From Escherichia sp. E1V33 (GTDB lineage Bacteria > Pseudomonadota > Gammaproteobacteria > Enterobacterales > Enterobacteriaceae), in contig NZ_RHJI01000019.1 of assembly GCF_004211955.1 (NCBI RefSeq), positions 1-64,000 of the forward strand: a stretch of DNA of 64,000 nt, given 5' to 3'. Positions within the stretch are counted from its first letter, which is position 1. Every line of letters begins with the position of its first letter. A program made the translations under genes and the position numbers. This document shows, piece after piece, positions 28,571 to 39,409 of the stretch. The notes under the pieces are model-generated. The model saw nothing but the letters and a program-made list of their open reading frames with translations. It was not told where the DNA came from and ran no database searches.

Positions 28571-29746
28571 CTACAACCCTAACGCATATTTCAGCGCCTG
28601 ACGCTTCAACACGCCAGCACGCTCCGCCGCCATTAACCCGAGATTACGCACAAAACGCAGCGGCGGCAGATTATTACTGAATCCGGCATAAAACAGATCC
28701 ATACCGCTTTGCATAATGAAGTTATCCGCCATACGCCGCATCTGGTAACGTTTGAGGATCGGATAACTGGCCCACGCTTCGCCATAGCTGCGGGCGTTCA
28801 CCAGAACATCAATCAGGGCATCGACATCACGATAACCAAGATTCACCCCCTGCCCCGCCAGCGGATGGATGGTGTGCGCGGCATCACCCACCAGCGCAAG
28901 CCCCGGCTGCACATACTGCAACGCATGGCGGCGCGTCAGCGGAAACGCACCTGCGGCAAGCGGCGTCACGTAACCCAGACGCGACGGGAAATGCTTCGCG
29001 ATTTCCGCCTGTAGCTGCGCCATATTCATATTCTGCAACTGGCGAATACGTGCCGGAGAGTCATACCACACCAGCGATGCCCAGTTATCAAACAGCGGCA
29101 AAAACGCGCGCGGCCCGTCCGGGGTAAACTGTTGCCAGGTGCTATCGCCAGGATCGTTCTCACACTGTACGCTAATCAACATACACGACTGCGCATACTG
29201 CCAGGCATGGACGCCAATTCCCGCCATTTGCCGCACCTGCGAATTTGCCCCGTCGGCACCAATCACAAGCTTCGCGCGAATCACTTCACCGCCCTTCAGT
29301 TCCAGCTCCTGAAGATCATTATGGCGATGAAGCGCAATCAGCGAGGTTGGCACACGTAACGTTACTTTCGGATGCACTTCCAGTGCCTGCCACAACGCCT
29401 GTTGCAGGACAGTGTTTTCTACCATATAGCCAAGCAGCGGCAACTTTAATTCGGCTGCATCAAACACCACATGCGCCGTTTCCCACTCCCAGGTTTCCAG
29501 TCTGCGATAAGGATGGCAACGCATGGCCTGTACCGCGTCCCAGACACCTAAACCTTTAAGCAGAGACACCGACGCGGCGCTGATCGCTGAGATCCGCACA
29601 TCCGGCTGGCTGTCAGCGACAAACGGCGCAGGTTCTGCGTGCTCGATCACCGTTACCGAAAATCCGTGCTGTGCCAGCCCCAGCGCCAGTGCGCCGCCGA
29701 CCATTCCTCCGCCGACAATGGCAATTTCCGTTGGTTGATTTGTCAT
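28571..29746 (-). CDS. ubiF: UbiF, ubiquinone-biosynthesis flavin hydroxylase
   Basis: This 391-residue FAD monooxygenase hydroxylates 3-demethoxyubiquinol (ring C-6) in ubiquinone synthesis. It has an N-terminal Rossmann motif IVGGGMVGG, a central GADGANS (DG motif) and a C-terminal FAD motif LVGDAAHTIHPLAGQG. The start is ATG 29746; a TTG two codons upstream is less likely. It is divergent from miaB. I count a few substitutions relative to the K-12 sequence as remembered, mostly between residues 120 and 150. Confidence 0.96.
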   Translation of the reverse strand: MTNQPTEIAIVGGGMVGGALALGLAQHGFSVTVIEHAEPAPFVADSQPDVRISAISAASVSLLKGLGVWDAVQAMRCHPYRRLETWEWETAHVVFDAAELKLPLLGYMVENTVLQQALWQALEVHPKVTLRVPTSLIALHRHNDLQELELKGGEVIRAKLVIGADGANSQVRQMAGIGVHAWQYAQSCMLISVQCENDPGDSTWQQFTPDGPRAFLPLFDNWASLVWYDSPARIRQLQNMNMAQLQAEIAKHFPSRLGYVTPLAAGAFPLTRRHALQYVQPGLALVGDAAHTIHPLAGQGVNLGYRDVDALIDVLVNARSYGEAWASYPILKRYQMRRMADNFIMQSGMDLFYAGFSNNLPPLRFVRNLGLMAAERAGVLKRQALKYALGL

Positions 29747-29891
29747 GGTCAATTATCCTGTTAGCAATATGCTTTAAGTTTACAGGATTTTTACCCCCAA
29801 GGGCTGATAACGCTCATACTGGTCACAACGGCAGCAAAGCATTACACTATGCGCCCTGCATTCCTGGCTACTATTTCGCAAGAGCAAGTCG

Positions 29892-31316
29892 ATGACCAAA
29901 AAACTCCATATTAAAACCTGGGGCTGTCAGATGAACGAGTACGATTCATCGAAGATGGCCGATCTGCTGGATGCCACCCACGGCTATCAACTGACCGACG
30001 TGGCGGAAGAAGCGGATGTGCTGCTGCTGAACACCTGCTCAATCCGCGAGAAGGCTCAGGAAAAAGTCTTCCATCAGTTGGGTCGCTGGAAACTGTTAAA
30101 AGAGAAGAATCCAGACCTGATTATCGGCGTCGGTGGCTGCGTGGCATCGCAAGAAGGCGAGCACATTCGCCAGCGCGCCCACTATGTCGATATTATTTTT
30201 GGGCCGCAAACGCTGCACCGTCTGCCGGAGATGATCAACTCCGTGCGCGGCGACCGCAGCCCGGTTGTAGATATCAGCTTCCCGGAAATCGAGAAGTTTG
30301 ACCGTCTGCCGGAACCGCGCGCCGAAGGGCCGACCGCGTTTGTCTCCATCATGGAAGGCTGCAATAAATATTGCACCTACTGCGTGGTGCCTTACACCCG
30401 TGGTGAAGAGGTAAGCCGTCCGTCCGACGATATTCTGTTTGAGATTGCCCAGCTTGCAGCTCAGGGCGTGCGTGAAGTCAACCTGCTCGGTCAAAACGTG
30501 AACGCCTGGCGTGGTGAAAACTACGACGGCACCACTGGATCGTTTGCCGATCTGCTGCGTCTGGTTGCCGCCATCGACGGGATCGATCGTATTCGCTTTA
30601 CCACCAGCCATCCGATCGAATTCACCGACGATATCATCGAAGTGTACCGCGACACGCCGGAGCTGGTGAGCTTCCTGCATCTGCCGGTACAGAGCGGTTC
30701 CGATCGCATTCTGAACCTGATGGGCCGTACCCATACGGCGCTGGAGTACAAAGCGATCATCCGTAAACTGCGTGCGGCGCGTCCGGATATTCAGATCAGT
30801 TCTGACTTCATCGTCGGCTTCCCTGGTGAAACCACCGAAGACTTCGAGAAAACCATGAAGTTGATTGCCGACGTCAATTTCGACATGAGCTACAGCTTTA
30901 TCTTCTCCGCACGTCCGGGTACGCCAGCCGCCGATATGGTTGATGATGTTCCGGAAGAAGAGAAGAAGCAGCGTCTGTATATTCTGCAAGAGCGCATTAA
31001 CCAGCAGGCGATGGCATGGAGCCGCCGGATGCTCGGCACCACCCAGCGTATTCTGGTAGAAGGGACTTCACGTAAGAGCATCATGGAGCTTTCCGGGCGT
31101 ACCGAAAATAACCGCGTGGTCAACTTCGAGGGCACGCCAGATATGATCGGTAAATTCGTCGATGTAGAAATTACTGACGTCTACCCGAACTCCCTGCGCG
31201 GTAAAGTGGTGCGTACTGAAGACGAAATGGGTCTGCGCGTTGCAGAAACACCGGAATCGGTGATTGCCCGTACCCGTAAAGAAAATGACCTGGGCGTGGG
31301 TTATTATCAGCCGTAA
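29892..31316 (+). CDS. miaB: MiaB, tRNA-2-methylthio-N6-dimethylallyladenosine synthase
   Basis: This 474-residue methylthiotransferase adds the 2-methylthio group to i6A37 in tRNAs reading UNN codons. The N-terminal UPF0004 domain carries three auxiliary-cluster cysteines (in [16 protein letters not shown] and VGGCVA). The radical-SAM motif is Cys157-x3-Cys161-x2-Cys164 (GCNKYCTYC). A C-terminal TRAM domain ends the protein. It is followed by a BIME and a terminator that separate it from ybeZ. Confidence 0.98.
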
Positions 31317-31367
31317 TTTTCAGGTCCGCCGATCTGGTAAGTTTTGAGACTGACGACAAATGCAAAT

Positions 31368-31469
<102 letters not shown>

Positions 31470-31496
31470 AACAGCACGCACTTCGTCAATAATCAC

Positions 31497-31527
31497 AGGC
31501 CCGCCGTTCCGGTGGGCCTTGTTTTTT
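31497..31527 (+). terminator. miaB terminator
   Basis: AGGCCCGCC / GGTGGGCCTT with loop GTTCC is followed by GTTTTTTC. Confidence 0.8.
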
Positions 31528-31643
31528 CTCTGTTTATCCCCATCTTTATCGCAATGCTTGCGCCTTTTTCCTGTGGCGTGAATAATTTCCTTATAGGCCG
31601 GTGAATGTTCAGCTTCCGGCGGCATACAGATAAGAGGAACGGT

Positions 31644-32684
31644 TTGAACATAGACACTCGCGAAATCACCCTGGAGCCAGCAGACAACGCGCGTCTGTTG
31701 AGCCTGTGCGGCCCGTTTGATGACAACATCAAGCAGCTCGAACGCCGTCTCGGCATCGAGATCAATCGCCGCGATAACCACTTTAAACTGACTGGCCGTC
31801 CGATTTGCGTCACCGCCGCGGCAGACATTCTGCGCAGCTTGTATGTCGATACCGCCCCAATGCGCGGTCAGATTCAGGATATCGAACCGGAACAGATCCA
31901 CCTTGCGATTAAAGAAGCGCGAGTGCTGGAACAAAGCGCAGAAAGCGTGCCGGAGTACGGCAAAGCGGTCAATATCAAGACCAAACGCGGCGTAATTAAG
32001 CCGCGCACGCCAAACCAGGCGCAGTACATTGCCAATATTCTCGACCATGACATTACCTTCGGCGTTGGCCCGGCGGGTACGGGTAAAACCTACCTGGCAG
32101 TGGCTGCAGCAGTTGATGCCCTGGAGCGTCAGGAAATTCGCCGTATTCTGCTGACTCGTCCGGCGGTCGAAGCCGGTGAGAAACTGGGCTTCCTGCCTGG
32201 CGATTTAAGCCAGAAAGTAGACCCGTATCTGCGCCCACTGTACGACGCGCTGTTTGAAATGCTTGGCTTTGAGAAAGTCGAGAAACTGATTGAGCGCAAC
32301 GTTATTGAAGTCGCGCCGCTGGCCTATATGCGTGGTCGTACGCTGAACGACGCGTTTATTATTCTCGATGAGAGCCAGAACACCACCATCGAACAGATGA
32401 AGATGTTCCTGACCCGTATCGGTTTTAACTCAAAAGCGGTTATCACCGGCGACGTCACACAGATCGACCTGCCGCGTAATACTAAATCAGGCTTACGTCA
32501 TGCCATCGAAGTGCTGGCCGATGTCGAAGAGATCAGCTTTAACTTCTTCCACAGCGAAGACGTGGTTCGTCACCCGGTGGTGGCGCGTATCGTTAACGCC
32601 TATGAAGCCTGGGAAGAAGCCGAACAAAAACGTAAAGCAGCGCTGGCGGCAGAACGCAAGCGCGAAGAACAGGAACAAAAATGA
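31644..32684 (+). CDS. ybeZ: YbeZ, PhoH-family ATPase
   Basis: This 346-residue PhoH-like nucleoside triphosphatase has Walker [10 protein letters not shown] and Walker [11 protein letters not shown]. The C-terminal tail is highly charged ([18 protein letters not shown]). It partners with the endoribonuclease YbeY and may act in RNA or ribosome metabolism. I chose TTG 31644 (fMet-Asn-Ile-Asp-Thr) because AAGAGGAA lies just upstream and it gives the K-12 length; ATG 31605 would add 13 residues. Its end overlaps the ybeY start by 4 bp (ATGA). Confidence 0.93.
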   Translation: MNIDTREITLEPADNARLLSLCGPFDDNIKQLERRLGIEINRRDNHFKLTGRPICVTAAADILRSLYVDTAPMRGQIQDIEPEQIHLAIKEARVLEQSAESVPEYGKAVNIKTKRGVIKPRTPNQAQYIANILDHDITFGVGPAGTGKTYLAVAAAVDALERQEIRRILLTRPAVEAGEKLGFLPGDLSQKVDPYLRPLYDALFEMLGFEKVEKLIERNVIEVAPLAYMRGRTLNDAFIILDESQNTTIEQMKMFLTRIGFNSKAVITGDVTQIDLPRNTKSGLRHAIEVLADVEEISFNFFHSEDVVRHPVVARIVNAYEAWEEAEQKRKAALAAERKREEQEQK

Positions 32685-33148
32685 GTCAGGTGATCCTCGA
32701 TTTACAACTGGCATGTGAAGATAACTCCGGGCTACCGGAAGAAAGCCAGTTTCAGACATGGCTGAATGCGGTGATCCCGCAGTTTCAGGAAGAGTCAGAA
32801 GTGACCATTCGCCTGGTCGATACCGCCGAAAGCCACGATCTTAATCTGACTTATCGCGGTAAAGATAAGCCAACCAACGTGCTCTCCTTCCCGTTTGAAG
32901 CACCGCCGGGCATGGAAATGCCGCTGCTGGGCGATCTGGTTATCTGCCGTCAGGTCGTTGAACAAGAAGCCAAGGAGCAAGGCAAACCGCTTGAAGCGCA
33001 CTGGGCGCATATGGTGGTACACGGCAGTCTGCATTTGTTAGGTTACGATCACATCGAAGATGACGAAGCAGAGGAGATGGAAGCCCTCGAAACAGAGATT
33101 ATGCTTGCTCTGGGCTATGAGGATCCGTACATTGCCGAGAAAGAATAA
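32681..33148 (+). CDS. ybeY: YbeY, endoribonuclease in 16S rRNA maturation
   Basis: This 155-residue metalloprotein carries the UPF0054 signature [11 protein letters not shown], with zinc ligands His114, His118 and His124. Arg59 in [13 protein letters not shown] is the conserved active-site arginine. It processes the 16S rRNA 3' end and takes part in 70S ribosome quality control in E. coli. Translation is coupled to ybeZ by an ATGA overlap. ybeX follows after 89 bp containing a weak stem (33179-33202) and TTTT. Confidence 0.97.
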   Translation: MSQVILDLQLACEDNSGLPEESQFQTWLNAVIPQFQEESEVTIRLVDTAESHDLNLTYRGKDKPTNVLSFPFEAPPGMEMPLLGDLVICRQVVEQEAKEQGKPLEAHWAHMVVHGSLHLLGYDHIEDDEAEEMEALETEIMLALGYEDPYIAEKE

Positions 33149-33237
33149 TTTGCCAGCCATTTGACTGGTAAACGTCCCCGCCGTTGGTGATTAACGACGG
33201 CGTTTTGATTAACTAACATGAGAACCCATACGACGCC

Positions 33238-34116
33238 ATGAGCGACGACAATTCACACAGTAGTGACACGATAAGCAACAAGAAGGGATTTTTCTCCCTG
33301 TTACTCAGCCAACTTTTCCACGGTGAACCGAAAAACCGTGACGAACTGCTGGCGCTGATCCGTGATTCCGGGCAGAACGACCTTATCGACGAAGATACGC
33401 GCGATATGCTCGAAGGGGTGATGGACATCGCAGACCAACGCGTTCGCGACATCATGATCCCCCGCTCCCAGATGATTACCCTGAAACGCAACCAGACGCT
33501 GGACGAATGCCTTGATGTCATCATCGAGTCCGCCCACTCACGTTTCCCGGTGATTAGCGAAGACAAAGATCACATTGAAGGGATTCTGATGGCGAAAGAC
33601 TTGCTGCCGTTTATGCGCAGCGATGCTGAAGCCTTCAGCATGGACAAAGTGTTACGTCAGGCGGTTGTCGTTCCTGAAAGTAAGCGCGTAGACCGGATGC
33701 TGAAAGAGTTTCGCTCTCAGCGTTACCACATGGCGATCGTCATTGACGAATTCGGTGGGGTTTCCGGTCTGGTGACCATTGAAGACATCCTGGAACTGAT
33801 TGTTGGTGAGATTGAAGACGAGTATGACGAAGAAGATGATATCGACTTCCGTCAGCTGAGTCGTCATACCTGGACCGTGCGCGCACTGGCTTCCATTGAA
33901 GATTTCAACGAAGCGTTCGGCACCCACTTTAGCGATGAAGAGGTTGACACTATCGGTGGTCTGGTGATGCAGGCATTTGGGCATCTTCCGGCGCGTGGCG
34001 AAACTATCGACATCGACGGTTACCAGTTCAAAGTGGCGATGGCCGATAGTCGGCGTATTATTCAGGTTCATGTCAAAATCCCGGATGACTCACCCCAGCC
34101 GAAGCTGGATGAATAA
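33238..34116 (+). CDS. ybeX: YbeX (CorC), CBS-domain protein
   Basis: This 292-residue cytoplasmic protein has two CBS domains (about residues 70-190) and a C-terminal CorC/HlyC transporter-associated domain (about 205-285), joined by a very acidic stretch ([13 protein letters not shown]). It has been named CorC for a proposed role in Mg2+/Co2+ efflux with CorA; E. coli data also tie YbeX to ribosome/RNA metabolism, which fits its place between ybeY and lnt. Confidence 0.94.
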   Translation: MSDDNSHSSDTISNKKGFFSLLLSQLFHGEPKNRDELLALIRDSGQNDLIDEDTRDMLEGVMDIADQRVRDIMIPRSQMITLKRNQTLDECLDVIIESAHSRFPVISEDKDHIEGILMAKDLLPFMRSDAEAFSMDKVLRQAVVVPESKRVDRMLKEFRSQRYHMAIVIDEFGGVSGLVTIEDILELIVGEIEDEYDEEDDIDFRQLSRHTWTVRALASIEDFNEAFGTHFSDEEVDTIGGLVMQAFGHLPARGETIDIDGYQFKVAMADSRRIIQVHVKIPDDSPQPKLDE

Positions 34117-34140
34117 AACCGAAACTGGATAGATAACTAC

Positions 34141-35679
34141 ATGGCTTTTGCCTCATTAATTGAACGCCAGCGCATTCGCCTGCTGCTGGCGTTATTATTC
34201 GGTGCCTGCGGAACGCTGGCCTTCTCTCCTTACGACGTCTGGCCTGCGGCGATTATTTCGCTGATGGGGCTTCAGACGCTGACCTTTAACCGCCGTCCAC
34301 TTCAGTCTGCCGCTATTGGCTTTTGCTGGGGATTTGGCCTGTTTGGCACCGGTATTAACTGGGTCTATGTCAGTATCGCGACCTTTGGCGGAATGCCTGG
34401 CCCGGTTAACATCTTCCTGGTGGTACTGCTGGCGGCGTATCTGTCGCTGTATACCGGACTGTTTGCTGGCGTGCTGTCGCGACTGTGGCCGAAAACCACC
34501 TGGCTGCGCGTGGCGATTGCCGCCCCTGCCCTCTGGCAAGTGACCGAGTTTCTGCGCGGTTGGGTGCTAACTGGTTTCCCATGGTTGCAGTTCGGCTATA
34601 GCCAGATTGACGGGCCGTTAAAAGGACTGGCACCGATAATGGGTGTGGAAGCCATTAACTTCCTGTTGATGATGGTAAGTGGCCTGCTGGCGCTGGCGCT
34701 GGTTAAACGCAACTGGCGTCCGCTGGTGGTAGCCGTCGTGCTGTTTGCCCTTCCCTTCCCGCTGCGTTACATCCAGTGGTTTACCCCACAACCGGAGAAA
34801 ACCATTCAGGTTTCGATGGTTCAGGGCGATATTCCGCAATCGCTGAAGTGGGATGAAAGCCAGCTTCTTAATACGTTGAAGATTTACTACAACGCGACGG
34901 CACCGCTGATGGGCAAATCGTCGCTGATTATCTGGCCGGAGTCAGCGATAACCGATCTGGAAATTAATCAGCAACCGTTACTCAAAGAACTGGACGGCAT
35001 GCTGCGCGAGAACGGGAGTTCGCTGATCACCGGGATTGTCGACGCGCGCCTCAATAAGCAGAACCGCTACGATACCTACAACACCATCATCACGCTGGGT
35101 AAAGGTGCGCCGTACAGCTACGAATCAGCCGATCGCTATAACAAAAACCATCTGGTGCCGTTTGGCGAGTTTGTTCCGCTGGAGTCGATTCTGCGTCCGT
35201 TAGCACCGTTCTTTGATCTGCCGATGTCATCGTTCAGCCGTGGGCCATATATCCAGCCGCCGCTGTCGGCAAATGGTATTGAGCTTACTGCGGCTATTTG
35301 CTACGAGATCATTCTCGGCGAGCAAGTGCGCGATAACTTCCGCCCGGATACCGACTATCTGCTGACTATCTCCAACGATGCGTGGTTTGGTAAGTCTATT
35401 GGTCCATGGCAGCACTTCCAGATGGCGCGAATGCGTGCGCTGGAGCTGGCGCGCCCACTGTTGCGCAGCACCAACAACGGCATTACGGCGGTGATTGGCC
35501 CGCAGGGTGAGATTCAGGCGATGATCCCGCAGTTCACCCGCGAGGTGTTAACCACTAACGTGACGCCGACCACCGGACTCACACCATACGCACGTACCGG
35601 CAACTGGCCGCTGTGGGTGCTGACGGCACTGTTTGGTTTTGCTGCTGTGTTGATGAGTCTGCGTCAGCGACGTAAATAA
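34141..35679 (+). CDS. lnt: Apolipoprotein N-acyltransferase
   Basis: This 512-residue inner-membrane enzyme adds the third acyl chain to the N-terminal cysteine of lipoproteins, the final maturation step. N-terminal transmembrane helices (about residues 10-210) and one at the C-terminus surround a periplasmic nitrilase-like domain with the triad Glu267 (WPESAI), a lysine in [12 protein letters not shown] (Lys335 by family numbering) and Cys387 (AAICYE). Substrates encoded in this window include ChiQ, LptE and RlpA. It ends the ybeZYX-lnt group. Confidence 0.98.
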   Translation: MAFASLIERQRIRLLLALLFGACGTLAFSPYDVWPAAIISLMGLQTLTFNRRPLQSAAIGFCWGFGLFGTGINWVYVSIATFGGMPGPVNIFLVVLLAAYLSLYTGLFAGVLSRLWPKTTWLRVAIAAPALWQVTEFLRGWVLTGFPWLQFGYSQIDGPLKGLAPIMGVEAINFLLMMVSGLLALALVKRNWRPLVVAVVLFALPFPLRYIQWFTPQPEKTIQVSMVQGDIPQSLKWDESQLLNTLKIYYNATAPLMGKSSLIIWPESAITDLEINQQPLLKELDGMLRENGSSLITGIVDARLNKQNRYDTYNTIITLGKGAPYSYESADRYNKNHLVPFGEFVPLESILRPLAPFFDLPMSSFSRGPYIQPPLSANGIELTAAICYEIILGEQVRDNFRPDTDYLLTISNDAWFGKSIGPWQHFQMARMRALELARPLLRSTNNGITAVIGPQGEIQAMIPQFTREVLTTNVTPTTGLTPYARTGNWPLWVLTALFGFAAVLMSLRQRRK

Positions 35680-35690
35680 TCCCTTCTTAT

Positions 35691-35721
35691 CGTGCCGGAA
35701 TACATCCCGTATTTCGGCACG
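35691..35721 (+). terminator. Hairpin after lnt
   Basis: CGTGCCGGAATAC / GTATTTCGGCACG is a 13-bp stem with one G-U pair and a 5-base loop. A truncated REP (TTGCCGGATGCGGCATGC) follows at about 35722. There is no clear T-run. Confidence 0.55.
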
Positions 35722-35777
35722 CTTGCCGGATGCGGCATGCACACCTTTTCCGCCTTCACCGTTCTTCTGTCCATTTC

Positions 35778-35793
35778 TGGCACATCTATTGCT
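35778..35793 (+). promoter_or_regulatory. Sigma-54-type promoter for gltI
   Basis: TGGCACATCTATTGCT matches the -24/-12 consensus TGGCAC-N5-TTGCW, with GG and GC 10 bp apart. The start point would be about 35804, giving a leader of about 270 nt. Nitrogen control of gltI has been reported in E. coli. Confidence 0.75.
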
Positions 35794-35860
35794 TTGTTAT
35801 ACAAGGCAAACCCTGAACCGGCATTAGCGCAACCTGGTTGCACCACAGCAATCCATCGGT

Positions 35861-35877
35861 AGCACCAAAAGAGTGCA
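35861..35877. promoter_or_regulatory. NtrC-like binding site
   Basis: AGCACCAAAAGAGTGCA differs from TGCACY-N5-RGTGCA at one base. It lies downstream of the sigma-54-like promoter, an unusual but possible enhancer position. Confidence 0.5.
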
Positions 35878-36010
35878 TTTTAAGAATTTTGCTTCGGAAT
35901 GGTGCGGCGCATCTCGCAAAAACAAACAATAAAACAGCATTATCTTTACATTTAGCCAAACTAAATGTTACCTAACAAGCACAACACTGCACAATAAAGT
36001 TGCAGATGAT

Positions 36011-36031
36011 AACAACACAAACACTCACAAC
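36011..36031 (+). promoter_or_regulatory. CA-rich leader element, likely GcvB target
   Basis: The leader segment rich in ACA repeats (AACAACACAAACACTCACAA) lies 45-65 nt before gltI. GcvB represses gltI through a C/A-rich element of this type, which fits SroC, the GcvB sponge, being encoded in the same transcript. Confidence 0.6.
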
Positions 36032-36074
36032 GGGTATCCATGCGTTTTTAACGCAGAAGATAAAGGAGTTGGAT

Positions 36075-36983
36075 ATGCAATTACGTAAACCTGCCACAGC
36101 AATCCTGGCCCTGGCGCTTTCCGCAGGCCTGGCACAGGCAGATGACGCCGCCCCGGCAGCAGGTAGTACTCTGGACAAAATCGCTAAAAACGGCGTGATT
36201 GTCGTCGGTCACCGTGAATCTTCGGTGCCTTTCTCTTATTACGACAATCAGCAAAAAGTGGTGGGTTATTCACAGAATTACTCCAACGCCATTGTTGAAG
36301 CAGTGAAAAAGAAACTTAACAAACCGGACTTGCAGGTGAAACTGATTCCGATCACCTCACAAAACCGTATTCCGCTGCTGCAAAACGGCACTTTCGATTT
36401 TGAATGTGGTTCTACCACCAACAACCTCGAACGCCAGAAACAGGCGGCTTTCTCCGACACTATTTTCGTGGTCGGGACGCGTCTTCTGACCAAAAAAGGC
36501 GGCGATATTAAAGATTTTGCCGACCTGAAAGACAAAGCCGTCGTAGTCACTTCCGGCACCACCTCTGAAGTTCTGCTCAACAAACTGAATGAAGAGCAAA
36601 AAATGAACATGCGCATCATCAGCGCCAAAGACCACGGTGACTCTTTCCGCACCCTGGAAAGCGGCCGCGCTGTTGCCTTTATGATGGATGACGCTCTGCT
36701 GGCCGGTGAACGTGCGAAAGCGAAGAAACCAGACAACTGGGAAATCGTCGGCAAGCCGCAGTCTCAGGAAGCCTACGGTTGCATGCTGCGTAAAGACGAC
36801 CCGCAGTTCAAAAAGCTGATGGATGACACCATCGCTCAGGTGCAGACCTCCGGTGAAGCGGAAAAATGGTTTGATAAGTGGTTCAAAAATCCAATTCCGC
36901 CGAAAAACCTGAACATGAATTTCGAACTGTCGGACGAAATGAAAGCACTGTTCAAAGAACCGAATGACAAGGCACTGAACTAA
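36075..36983 (+). CDS. gltI: GltI, periplasmic glutamate/aspartate-binding protein
   Basis: This 302-residue solute-binding protein has a signal peptide (residues 1-22, cleaved after GLAQA) and a family 3 SBP fold: the VGHRESSVPFSY and TSQNRIPLLQNGTFDFECG segments are typical. It delivers glutamate and aspartate to GltJKL. An upstream frame from 36000 lacks a signal peptide at its start; ATG 36075 follows AAAGGAG. The 169-bp gap to gltJ encodes the SroC RNA. Confidence 0.97.
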   Translation: MQLRKPATAILALALSAGLAQADDAAPAAGSTLDKIAKNGVIVVGHRESSVPFSYYDNQQKVVGYSQNYSNAIVEAVKKKLNKPDLQVKLIPITSQNRIPLLQNGTFDFECGSTTNNLERQKQAAFSDTIFVVGTRLLTKKGGDIKDFADLKDKAVVVTSGTTSEVLLNKLNEEQKMNMRIISAKDHGDSFRTLESGRAVAFMMDDALLAGERAKAKKPDNWEIVGKPQSQEAYGCMLRKDDPQFKKLMDDTIAQVQTSGEAEKWFDKWFKNPIPPKNLNMNFELSDEMKALFKEPNDKALN

Positions 36984-37139
36984 TTACAAGAACCAGGGGC
37001 GGAAATTCCAGCCCTCTCGATTGTTACGTAGCACGGACAGACTATACGCCTGATGGTCGTTCCCCATCGGGCCTGAAAACCGCAATACGCTGGGTAACAA
37101 TCTTCGAGGGTAGCAGTTAACGCTGCTACCCTCTTTTTT
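36977..37139 (+). ncRNA. sroC: SroC, sponge RNA for GcvB
   Basis: The gltI-gltJ gap ends in a strong hairpin, GAGGGTAGCAG / CTGCTACCCTC (37106-37133), followed by TTTTTT. This is the place of SroC, a roughly 150-160-nt fragment of the gltIJKL mRNA that base-pairs with GcvB and triggers its decay. The 3' end is well defined; the 5' end is approximate, near the gltI stop. Confidence 0.8.
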
Positions 37140-37152
37140 CTGGAGTAGATTT

Positions 37153-37893
37153 ATGTCTATAGACTGGAACTGGGGTATTTTTTTACAACAAGCCCCGTTC
37201 GGCAACACCACCTATCTTGGTTGGATCTGGAGTGGTTTTCAGGTGACGATCGCTTTGTCGATCTGCGCCTGGATTATCGCTTTCCTCGTCGGTTCATTTT
37301 TCGGCATTTTACGTACCGTTCCAAACCGTTTTCTCTCCGGTCTGGGTACGTTGTATGTCGAACTGTTCCGCAACGTGCCGTTGATTGTGCAATTCTTTAC
37401 CTGGTATCTGGTGATCCCGGAGCTGCTGCCAGAGAAAATCGGCATGTGGTTTAAGGCCGAGCTGGATCCCAATATTCAGTTTTTCCTTTCATCCATGCTC
37501 TGCCTGGGGCTGTTTACCGCCGCCCGTGTTTGCGAACAGGTACGCGCCGCTATTCAGTCGCTGCCGCGTGGGCAAAAAAATGCCGCGCTGGCGATGGGTC
37601 TGACGCTACCGCAGGCTTACCGCTACGTACTGCTGCCTAATGCTTATCGCGTTATCGTCCCGCCGATGACTTCCGAGATGATGAACCTGGTGAAAAACTC
37701 CGCCATCGCCTCGACCATCGGTCTTGTTGATATGGCGGCGCAGGCGGGTAAATTGCTCGACTACTCGGCTCACGCCTGGGAGTCGTTTACCGCCATCACG
37801 CTGGCGTATGTGTTGATTAACGCTTTTATCATGCTGGTGATGACGCTGGTTGAACGTAAAGTTCGCCTGCCCGGCAATATGGGGGGCAAATAA
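37153..37893 (+). CDS. gltJ: GltJ, glutamate/aspartate ABC permease
   Basis: This 246-residue polar amino-acid permease of the HisM family has several membrane helices and the cytoplasmic EAA-type loop near [20 protein letters not shown]. With GltK it forms the channel. It begins 13 bp after the SroC terminator, so its expression depends on readthrough. The end overlaps gltK by 1 bp (TAATG). Confidence 0.97.
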   Translation: MSIDWNWGIFLQQAPFGNTTYLGWIWSGFQVTIALSICAWIIAFLVGSFFGILRTVPNRFLSGLGTLYVELFRNVPLIVQFFTWYLVIPELLPEKIGMWFKAELDPNIQFFLSSMLCLGLFTAARVCEQVRAAIQSLPRGQKNAALAMGLTLPQAYRYVLLPNAYRVIVPPMTSEMMNLVKNSAIASTIGLVDMAAQAGKLLDYSAHAWESFTAITLAYVLINAFIMLVMTLVERKVRLPGNMGGK

Positions 37894-38567
37894 TGTACGA
37901 GTTTGACTGGAGTTCCATTGTCCCTTCCCTGCCATATCTGCTCGACGGGCTGGTAATCACCCTAAAAATCACCGTCACGGCAGTCGTGATTGGTATTTTG
38001 TGGGGCACCATGCTGGCGGTGATGCGCTTGTCCAGTTTTGCGCCTGTTGCCTGGTTTGCCAAAGCCTACGTTAACGTGTTCCGTTCGATCCCACTGGTGA
38101 TGGTACTGTTGTGGTTTTACCTGATTGTGCCGGGTTTTCTGCAAAACGTGCTGGGATTATCGCCGAAAACCGATATCCGTTTAATTTCTGCGATGGTGGC
38201 GTTTTCGATGTTTGAAGCGGCCTACTATTCAGAGATTATCCGCGCCGGTATTCAAAGTATTTCTCGTGGTCAGTCGAGCGCCGCTCTGGCGTTGGGAATG
38301 ACTCACTGGCAGTCGATGAAACTGATTATTCTGCCGCAGGCGTTCCGCGCGATGGTGCCGCTGCTGCTCACTCAGGGCATCGTACTGTTTCAGGATACCT
38401 CACTGGTGTATGTGTTATCTCTGGCCGATTTCTTCCGTACCGCCTCAACCATTGGTGAGCGTGATGGTACGCAGGTTGAGATGATCCTGTTTGCCGGATT
38501 TGTTTATTTCGTTATTAGCCTTAGCGCGTCGTTGTTGGTCAGCTACTTGAAAAGAAGGACAGCATAA
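37893..38567 (+). CDS. gltK: GltK, glutamate/aspartate ABC permease
   Basis: This 224-residue permease is paralogous to GltJ. The EAA loop [19 protein letters not shown] docks the GltL ATPase. Helices cover about residues 20-45, 55-85, 90-110, 150-175 and 195-215. It overlaps gltJ and gltL by 1 bp each, typical of tight operon coupling. Confidence 0.97.
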   Translation: MYEFDWSSIVPSLPYLLDGLVITLKITVTAVVIGILWGTMLAVMRLSSFAPVAWFAKAYVNVFRSIPLVMVLLWFYLIVPGFLQNVLGLSPKTDIRLISAMVAFSMFEAAYYSEIIRAGIQSISRGQSSAALALGMTHWQSMKLIILPQAFRAMVPLLLTQGIVLFQDTSLVYVLSLADFFRTASTIGERDGTQVEMILFAGFVYFVISLSASLLVSYLKRRTA

Positions 38568-39292
38568 TGATTACCCTGAAAAATGTTTCAAAATGGTATG
38601 GTCACTTTCAGGTGCTGACCGACTGCTCAACCGAAGTGAAAAAAGGCGAAGTGGTAGTGGTTTGCGGCCCGTCTGGTTCCGGCAAATCAACGCTGATTAA
38701 AACCGTCAACGGCCTTGAACCGGTGCAGCAAGGTGAAATCACCGTTGATGGCATCGTGGTTAACGATAAGAAAACCGATCTGGCAAAGCTACGTTCCCGC
38801 GTCGGCATGGTGTTCCAGCATTTTGAACTGTTCCCCCATCTGTCGATTATCGAAAACCTGACCCTGGCGCAGGTGAAAGTGCTTAAACGCGATAAAGCGC
38901 CTGCGCGTGAAAAGGCCCTGAAACTACTGGAGCGCGTGGGGCTTTCCGCACATGCCAATAAGTTTCCGGCGCAGCTTTCCGGCGGTCAGCAGCAGCGTGT
39001 GGCAATCGCTCGCGCGCTGTGTATGGATCCTATTGCCATGCTTTTCGACGAACCAACGTCGGCGCTGGACCCGGAGATGATCAACGAAGTGCTGGACGTG
39101 ATGGTCGAACTGGCGAACGAAGGAATGACCATGATGGTGGTGACCCACGAAATGGGCTTTGCCCGTAAAGTGGCGAATCGGGTGATCTTTATGGACGAGG
39201 GTAAAATTGTCGAAGACTCGCCGAAAGACGCTTTCTTCGATGATCCGAAATCGGACCGCGCAAAAGACTTCCTCGCGAAAATCCTGCACTAA
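38567..39292 (+). CDS. gltL: GltL, glutamate/aspartate ABC ATPase
   Basis: This 241-residue ABC ATPase has Walker [10 protein letters not shown], a Q-loop ([11 protein letters not shown]), the signature [15 protein letters not shown], Walker [13 protein letters not shown] and an H-loop (VVTHEMGFA). It powers GltIJK import at the inner membrane and is the last gene of the operon. rihA starts 118 bp downstream. Confidence 0.97.
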   Translation: MITLKNVSKWYGHFQVLTDCSTEVKKGEVVVVCGPSGSGKSTLIKTVNGLEPVQQGEITVDGIVVNDKKTDLAKLRSRVGMVFQHFELFPHLSIIENLTLAQVKVLKRDKAPAREKALKLLERVGLSAHANKFPAQLSGGQQQRVAIARALCMDPIAMLFDEPTSALDPEMINEVLDVMVELANEGMTMMVVTHEMGFARKVANRVIFMDEGKIVEDSPKDAFFDDPKSDRAKDFLAKILH

Positions 39293-39409
39293 TCCTTCTG
39301 GCGCGCATACCCAGGTGCGCGCCATCTCACGCTTTATCGTTTCGGCCCTCGTATCTGTTACATTCCGGCGTTACCCTTGTCGCAAAGAAACACACAACAA
39401 GGAGCAACA

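Larger units (their letters stand above)
35722..36074 (+). promoter_or_regulatory. gltI upstream region and leader
   Basis: This 353-bp gene-free stretch holds, in order, a truncated REP, a perfect sigma-54-type promoter (35778-35793), an NtrC-like site (35861-35877) and a CA-rich GcvB-target-like leader (36011-36031). K-12 carries IS5 between lnt and gltI; none is present here. Confidence 0.7.

Noticed and set aside
31545-31643. Sigma-32 heat-shock promoter before ybeZ
   Set aside because: A CTTGCG-like element exists but no adequate CCCCAT-type -10 at the right distance could be found by eye.
35722-35760. Complete REP after lnt
   Set aside because: Only the head half (GCCGGATGCGGC) is preserved and the pairing arm is lost, so it is counted as a truncated REP.
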